From positions 3,263,341 to 3,327,340 of the forward strand of contig KK106984.1 of assembly GCA_000611775.1 (NCBI GenBank): DNA of 64,000 bases, written 5' to 3'. The DNA is from Umbilicaria muhlenbergii (taxonomy: Eukaryota; Ascomycota; Lecanoromycetes; Umbilicariales; Umbilicariaceae). The stretch's first letter is position 1. Each line of letters opens with the position of its first letter. Below the pieces are notes generated by a model that saw nothing but the letters and a program-made list of their open reading frames with translations, made no database searches and had not been told where the DNA came from. Positions 58,567 to 64,000 of this stretch are shown in pieces. A program made the position numbers and the translations under genes.

Positions 58567-59570
58567 ATGGCCGAGCAAACCAACCCCGACCCCACGCGCG
58601 TAGTAGACTCGAAAAAAGGTATACTCTACACCCTACCGACCGCCAGCTCCCCAGCTAACAACCCCCTCCAGTCTGGACCACCCTCATAACCAACACAGCC
58701 TACCTCTCCGGCCTCCTCACCCTCGACGCCTCCCTCAAAGCCTCCAAATCCAAATACCCCCTCATCGCCCTCTACACCTCCACCCTCCCCCCTGCCGGCC
58801 ACGCCGCCCTCTCCGCCCGCCACATCCCCTCCAAACGAATCGCCTACCTCCTCCCCACCATCCACAAAGACTACAGCAACGACACGCGCTTCTACGACTG
58901 CTGGTCCAAACTCGCCCCCTTCTCCCTCACCGAATACGAGCGCGTCGTCCAACTCGACAGCGACATGCTCGTCCTGCGCAACATGGACGAACTCATGGAC
59001 CTGGAGCTCGACCCCCCCGAACTCGGGGGCAAGGGGCATCGGGTGTTCGCGGCGAGTCATGCGTGCGTGTGTAATCCGCTGGGGAAGACACACTACCCGG
59101 CGGACTGGATCCCCGCCAACTGCGCCTTCACGACCCAGCATTCCGACCCCGACCGCGCGCAGACCGTTGGCGCACCCGCGACCGCCGGTCTGGGCATGCC
59201 GAATGGGGGACTCCAAGTCGTCAATCCCTCCGCCGCCATCTACGACCTGATCCTCTCGCGCCTGACCGAAGGGTCCGCGGTCTCGAAATACGAATTCGCG
59301 GACCAGTCTCTCCTGTCGGATCTGTTCTGGGGCCGATGGGTGGCGCTGCCGTACGTGTACAACGCGCTGAAGACGCTGCGGTGGGAGCATGTGCACCGGC
59401 CGATATGGCGGGACGAGGAGGTGAAGAATGTGCATTTTATCCTGAGTCCGAAACCGTGGGATGAGGAGGAGGGGGCCCAGGGGGGGGATGAGACCCATAA
59501 GTGGTGGTGGAGGTGTAATCGGGAGAGGTTGGAGAGGGAGAAGAAGGAGGGGGTTGAGGATCGGTTTTAG
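58567..59570 (+). CDS. Glycogenin-like GT8 family glycosyltransferase (2 exons, 316 aa)
   Basis: Retaining glycosyltransferase of family 8, using a nucleotide sugar and Mn2+. Exon 1 58567-58618 and exon 2 58672-59570 with a 53-nt intron. Residues 19-50 are the start of the Rossmann-type fold (WTTLITNTAYLSGLLTLDAS). VVQLDSDMLVLRN carries the DxD metal site at 113-115. GMPNGGLQVVNPS matches the acceptor-side NxGL motif, and VHFILSPKPW the H-x-KPW end motif. The C-terminus is short and charged (HKWWWRCNRERL). No signal peptide. Relatives include glycogenin and galactinol synthase, but the true acceptor is unknown. It lacks the long C-terminal tail of glycogen initiators, so it is not called glycogenin. 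Confidence 0.9.
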
Positions 59571-60874
59571 GATGGGGAGGTTGGGGGGGGGGACACGGAG
59601 TAGATTATAGAATTTGGTATCAGGGATTGGGGCGTCCTGTTTGGGTCCGGTTACCGGCGAGGATCTCGAAATGAAGATGTGTCCGACTCTCAATGTGAGC
59701 AGCAAACGCTCCATGGACGAAACAAAGTGGCAGTCCTCAGCAGAGGTTCCCCTGGATTCCCTGTAGCAGCACGACAGATTCTTAGGGAACGTTCAACGCA
59801 GAGGTGGGTAGGAGTCACTGATCTCAACAACGGCCAATCCACAACCCTGCATCCATTGCTTTCGTTGTCGTAGCATCGAGACCGGGTCTCCTCCCGGAGA
59901 CTGCCACTCCATTTCCACGTCCCGATCTCGCGACCCGTAACTGAGCAAGCACCCATCAGCCCGACCCACGCCTCAGCGTCCAACTCCCACTATGAACCCG
60001 GTACCACGAAGCGCGAAGCTGACGCTCGAGTGTACGAGCAAGCTGAGCTCTGTTCGAGGGCCAGGGCAATTGAGTCACTGAGTCACGCCACCCTCTTCAC
60101 TCACCGTCTAGAATGGTTGATCAGCAGACGCTGATACGTATTCCTACCACCAGATCTAGTAACCATCCCCTCCATCGCACCCCCTCTTCCCCTCCCCGCT
60201 TGCCACTTCTTTCCCTCCCATCCCTACAGGTATCTATGGGGGGAATGATGCTAACAGAGTATGGGTTATGGAGTATGGGGAGAGTAGGTGGTCGCGGTAA
60301 ACGAAGTGGATAGTAGGGTCAAAGACGACGGTTCGACGAGGTGGAAAGGGAGGGGCTCTGGAACGAGTGGCGGGGGGTGTTCTGATTGGTAAGGGGGGTG
60401 GAGTTTTGAGACGGGGGTGAAGGTGGGGTTGTGGCGACAGAGAGATGAATGATGAGTGGCTCGAGATGCGGATGATGGGATCAGGATGGGAAGATTGAGA
60501 CTGCAGAAGGAGAGATGAGATTTTCGATTCTGGGCGACGTCCTAGAGAATAGACGCCACCCGCATCGTGGGAAACCCCCTTGCTCAATGATTCTGGTTAG
60601 CTAGCTATCTAGCTACTTATCCCAACTTTGCCGTCTTCACATCCATGAGCCATAATGCTAGCTTAAACCCCCTCGAATTCCGTCCACTTCGCCGGTTCTC
60701 TTCCTATCAATTCTCAACTCCTTCGGAGTGAAAGGGTGGTTTCAATGGAACTACCAATCAAAGCGTGCTAGCTCCGTCTAGCTGCCTATCAAAGCGGAAC
60801 CCAAGTCAGTCAAATGGCGTACGATCTCTATTTAAACTGTCCGTCGCGCTGGCTTCGATCGTCTCGCCTTGTGC
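59571..60874. other. Convergent intergenic region between GT8 and DBP5
   Basis: 1.3 kb between the two stop codons, expected to hold both terminators. A G-rich run follows the GT8 stop (59571-59600). A 16-bp word TGAAAGGGTGGTTTCA at 60729-60744 equals the opening of the 45.2-kb direct repeats and is preceded by a small hairpin (CTCCTTCGGAG). A minus-strand frame at 60234-60587 lacks any domain and is not called. Confidence 0.55.
60729..60744 (+). repeat. Isolated copy of the 16-bp opening motif of the 45-kb repeats
   Basis: Exact match to 45254-45269 and 45851-45866. The sequence after it (ATGGAACTACC) differs from those copies, so only the end motif is shared. It could be the end of another, related element. 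Confidence 0.8.
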
Positions 60875-62655
60875 TCACATTGCAGACTCGTTCCCCGACC
60901 GTAGATTCGTCCCTGCCCGAGAGCTCTTAATCACACGCTTCACCGTCTCCTCCACTTGGTCCCAATCGGAAGTATCGACACGAGTCATATGACATTGAAA
61001 GTACTCCTGGATATTCTTCAGCATTTGCCAGCTGGACTTGTCATAGACGAAGCTGATGGAAACGCCAACGCGACCGAAGCGGCCAGTGCGGCCGATACGG
61101 TGGAGATATGTCTGTGGATCGTCGGGAACGTCCTTGAGCGCAGTTAGCATCTTCCTCACTATATCAATGTGTGACGAATATCTTACGTAGTTGACGACCA
61201 TCGAGACTGATTGGACATCGATGCCACGAGCCAGGACGTTGGTAGTAATGAGAACCTTGGCTTGGCTTGTCCGAAAAGCGTCGATAATGACATCACGCTG
61301 ACTGCCTTCGTAAGCACCAGTCAATGAAGCCACCTTGTGTCCCTGTTCAGTCATACGACGCTCGATCTCCGCTGCAGTATCTCGGCGCTTGCAAAGTCAG
61401 CGGCGCTCCCAATGTAGGCGGGAGACACGAACCTTGACAAAAATGATGGAGGATCCGATCGTCATAAGACCATACAGGCGAACCAGAACATCATATTTGT
61501 CGGCCTCGGAATTGCAGTCTAGGTACAGCTGCTTGATTCCTTCGACTGTGAGTTCCTCGTGTTTGAGGGTGATTTGATTTGCTCCCGGAGCAAAGTTGCT
61601 GGCGTATTTGGTAACGTTATCCGGAAATGTTGCGGAGAACAACACTATCTGGATGGTTGGGGGCAGTAGTCTGGCACGAATATTAGCCACGAGGTCCGCA
61701 TACGTACGTGCGGGCTAATTACCTCTTGACCCGGATGCACTGTTCGCCAAGTCCTTGCTGGTCCAACATGTTATCTGCTTCGTCCAAAACAAGCACCTTG
61801 ATCTGAGATGGATCCAGTAGGCGACGCTTAACCATGTCCATCGTAGTCCCTGGTGTGCCCACCACTATCGACCCTTCGATCCTCTGGCCGCGATTAGCCG
61901 CATCCACCGGGATGGCAGCCTTGACTGACAATCCGTCGAGAAAGGCTCCCATAGTCTGAATGACTCCAATGATCTGACGGGCTAGCTCACGGCTCGGAGC
62001 GAGACACAAGGCTTGAGGTCGTGTTCGCATTTCAGGCGACAGATCCAAGCGAGACAATATGTTGAGGACGAAAGCAGCGGTCTTGCCTGTGCCGGACTGC
62101 GATTGACCAATCATATTGCTGGGAGGATTGGCAAGGAGGAGGGGTAGAGCCTTTTCTTGGATTTTTGATGGCCGTGTGAAGCGCATCTGGTATATGCCTT
62201 TCAGAATTTCTGGCTTTCTGAGTACACCATGTCAGGTCTGGTGAGATGGACTCATGCAGCGGCAAGACTTACAGTCCAAGTTCTTCGAAGTTCTTGATGG
62301 AAAAGAGTGGGTTGTTGGGGTCCGCCTGCATGTCGCTCAACTTGACTTCGACATCGTACTCCGGCTCTTTTAGGGTAGATCCGCCCATAGGCTCGCCAGC
62401 CCCATCGCTCTGCGCCATAGACAAGCTACTCTCCTTGCTGTGCGACTCTGCTTCTAGTTCCACTCTGCTCTCCAGTCCAGCCGCAGCGCGCGGATCAGCT
62501 ACCGCTGGCGAGGAGACCTCATCCGCCCAGGAACCTAAGGAATCTCCCTGGGCGGGCACAAAAGACGGCGCAGCTGCATTGGTACCGTTGGATGATGAGG
62601 GTTTGGAGATGCGATGTTCCAGAGACGATGGTGCCGGTGCTTGTTCTGAAGCCAT
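60875..62655 (-). CDS. DBP5: ATP-dependent RNA helicase DBP5 (5 exons, 524 aa)
   Basis: DEAD-box helicase acting at the cytoplasmic face of the nuclear pore to strip export factors from mRNA, with Gle1-IP6 and Nup159. Exons (minus): 62655-62273, 62217-61723, 61670-61433, 61387-61187, 61132-60875, phases consistent. The N-terminus (1-110) is Ser/Ala-rich and variable. [17 protein letters not shown] and [10 protein letters not shown] form the Q motif. [13 protein letters not shown] is motif I, PSRELA Ia, GTPGT Ib, DEAD II and [25 protein letters not shown] and [10 protein letters not shown] are IV, V and VI. The C-terminal [20 protein letters not shown] is characteristic of Dbp5. I start at MASEQ. 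An upstream in-frame ATG (62718) would add 21 residues. Confidence 0.95.
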
Positions 62656-63824
62656 GACTCTGGTTTGATCACTAGATGAGATGAGCTTGACGGCGTAGCT
62701 CGGCGTGCCCACGGACACCAGAAAGAAAATGCCTTGGATTTCTCAGCGGAATGACAGGTCCCAATACTGATGTTTGGCGCTGGTTGAGTTCGCGTGCAGG
62801 ATAAAAGCTGATGAGTTCATATAGCCATGTATGGAAGGAATGTGGATGGCCGACTTTGCTCGTTCAACTGCTGAGTCTGAGGTGTAGAATAAGGAGTGAA
62901 TGATAACACCAAATACTGTGGGGTCAATATTGCGGATATGCGGTTCACCTCTATGAAGGCAGCAAGGGAGATGCGGCATCAAAGTAGTGGGGCATGAAGC
63001 GGCTCTGCCCTACGGAGGGCGTGGAGTGCGGCAGATGTTCGGGATCCGGCGATACTAAAAGACCGGCGCAGCAAGTTTGACAGGTTTGCCCTGTGCTACA
63101 TCTCCAAAGTCAGACGCATCCGGCCCTGGTCTCACCCTCAATGGAAAGAGGCTTGATCAATGCCTGCCATTGTTGCTGCACAACAATCCACTCGTTTTGC
63201 ATTTGACGCTTGACCTTTAGAAGTCCAGACCAACATACCGTCTGGATACACATATTCGCACACATCACGGCCGCCTACACGATTGGCTTTCTAGCCGAGG
63301 TTGGGCTGGACAAAGCTTGGGAAAGCTTGTATGAATGTACTGAATTTATCAACCCCTTACTCTACTCAGGCTAGTTTTACCGGAGTGCCCAAGAAGCGAG
63401 CTTTTGGAACTGTCAATTATCAGACTTGACAACTGAATAACTTCACAATACCACCAGATACAAAAAAATTTTCAGCTGTACAACTGTAATGCTCACATAG
63501 CTCTACATTTGTGCAGTAGAATGTTTCCTGCTATCTGCTCATGCCGGGAAGTTATCCCCTGAAAACCACAATTCTTCTTGTGGTTGTTTGGGCACTCCGG
63601 TAAAACTAGCCTGAGTACAAGGTAGTATTATGTCCGCCGGCCAGGGCCACACTTAGGTAAGCTTAAGTTGGATCCGCCCTGAAAACATAACGACAAGCGT
63701 GTACCAAGTCCATCAGACTATATAGAGCGTATCAATCTCTATATCATTCATTACCCTGTTCACTTTAGAGGGTCTTGCGCCCTCTACCATTCACGTTCGC
63801 AACTCTTCAGAATTCAGAGCAGTC
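62656..63824. promoter_or_regulatory. Divergent upstream region of DBP5 and the hydrolase
   Basis: 1169 bp between the two start codons. It contains a MITE (63365-63615) that occupies about a fifth of it and ends some 210 bp before the hydrolase start. No other gene is supported. Small minus-strand frames (for example 62743-62982) show no domain. Confidence 0.55.
63363..63617. mobile_element. Mariner/Tc1-like MITE, 251 bp, with TA duplication
   Basis: The left end CTCAGGCTAGTTTTACCGGA with GTGCCC (63365-63390) and the right end (63590-63615) are perfect inverted repeats of 26 bp, extended by two more matching bases inward. Both ends are flanked by TA, the target duplication of Tc1/mariner transposons. 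The 251-bp element codes for nothing. Near its right end an AACCACAA/TTGTGGTT hairpin is present (63565-63586). TIR perfection suggests recent movement or gene-conversion-free youth, in contrast with the decayed elements elsewhere. The transposase must be elsewhere. Confidence 0.9.
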
Positions 63825-64000
63825 ATGGCAAACGTGGCGGCGTCAATGCCCTGCAGAGATTGTGCAACCGGCATACTGCATGAGGGGACCCCCAAAGGGC
63901 GCGTTGAGACACTCCATGGCCTACCAACCTACATCGCGGATCCGCCCTCGGGCACCGCACCTAAGGGCATCGTTGTCATTATCCCAGATGCCTTCGGATG
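63825..64000 (+). CDS. Dienelactone hydrolase family protein, N-terminal part only
   Basis: The ATG at 63825 opens a frame to the window edge (58 codons). It reads CRDCATGILHEGTPKGRVET, then LHGLPTYIADPP and KGIVVIIPDAFG. The HEGTPxG start, the GLPTYIA strand and the VVIIPDAFG strand are typical of fungal dienelactone hydrolases of the alpha/beta-hydrolase fold. The Cys nucleophile, Asp and His lie further downstream, outside the window. Members cleave dienelactones in aromatic ring catabolism, but many fungal paralogues have unknown substrates. The start is supported by the absence of an upstream in-frame ATG in the immediate leader. Confidence 0.85.
   Translation, partial: MANVAASMPCRDCATGILHEGTPKGRVETLHGLPTYIADPPSGTAPKGIVVIIPDAFG

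Noticed and set aside
58626-59714. 362-codon minus-strand frame opposite the GT8 gene
   Set aside because: It is the shadow of a GC-rich gene: low-complexity Pro/Leu then Gly/Val composition, no domain, and the + strand has clear GT8 motifs with a good intron.
60234-60587. 117-codon minus-strand frame as a gene
   Set aside because: Pro/Ser-rich low-complexity product without domain, in a convergent terminator region.
59571-60874. tRNA or other structured RNA gene between GT8 and DBP5
   Set aside because: I looked for A and B box-like words and cloverleaf pairing and saw none that I could support.

Overview
The window looks like a chromosome segment of a filamentous ascomycete (Pezizomycotina). 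The genes have short introns (about 45-86 nt) with GTAAGT-type donors and CTAAC-like branch sites. The gene repertoire (BZZ1-type F-BAR protein, multi-PAS hybrid histidine kinase, DBP5, dienelactone hydrolase) and the AT-rich, mutation-riddled retrotransposon block next to normal-composition genes point the same way. No species is claimed.

Positions 1 to about 45,200 are an AT-rich, gene-free block made almost entirely of decayed Ty3/gypsy retrotransposons. At least five families are present. Family A has four copies: A1 (+, 1-5881, 5' part outside the window), A2 (+, about 6176-10152, 5' truncated), A3 (+, 35818-43608, both LTRs) and A4 (-, about 14390-16615 continuing at 35049-35817 and again after 43608). 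Family E (-, about 10153-14390) has one partial copy. Family B (-, 16621-35043) is a chromovirus with 342-bp LTRs and a perfect 5-bp target duplication (ATATG). B sits inside A4 and itself contains two complete elements, C (-, 19721-25851, 171-bp LTRs, target duplication TAATA) and D (-, about 26743-32645, 253-bp LTRs). A3 also appears to be inserted in A4. Every coding region is broken by stops and frameshifts. CpG is scarce and CpA/TpG common, as expected from repeat-induced or methylation-linked C-to-T mutation. Inside family A there are several tandem arrays, including a 90-bp array that stays readable as a 30-residue protein repeat and a nearly identical 158-bp array.

Composition changes abruptly near 45.2 kb. 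A short structure follows (45254-45970) with two 120-bp direct repeats that start TG, end CA and are flanked by GCGC. It looks like a miniature LTR element.

Positions 46.9-64 kb hold six genes: a BZZ1-like actin-patch protein (-), a hybrid histidine kinase with several PAS domains (-), a mitochondrial carrier with a 10-nt microexon (-), a glycogenin-like GT8 glycosyltransferase (+), the mRNA-export DEAD-box helicase DBP5 (-) and the first 58 codons of a dienelactone hydrolase family protein (+). The carrier and GT8 genes share a 442-bp divergent promoter. DBP5 and the hydrolase share a 1.17-kb divergent region that carries a 251-bp mariner-like MITE with perfect terminal inverted repeats. These are ordinary housekeeping and signalling genes and do not form an evident pathway or cluster. 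All exon structures were built by hand from splice signals and reading-frame continuity, and their lengths are consistent in phase.
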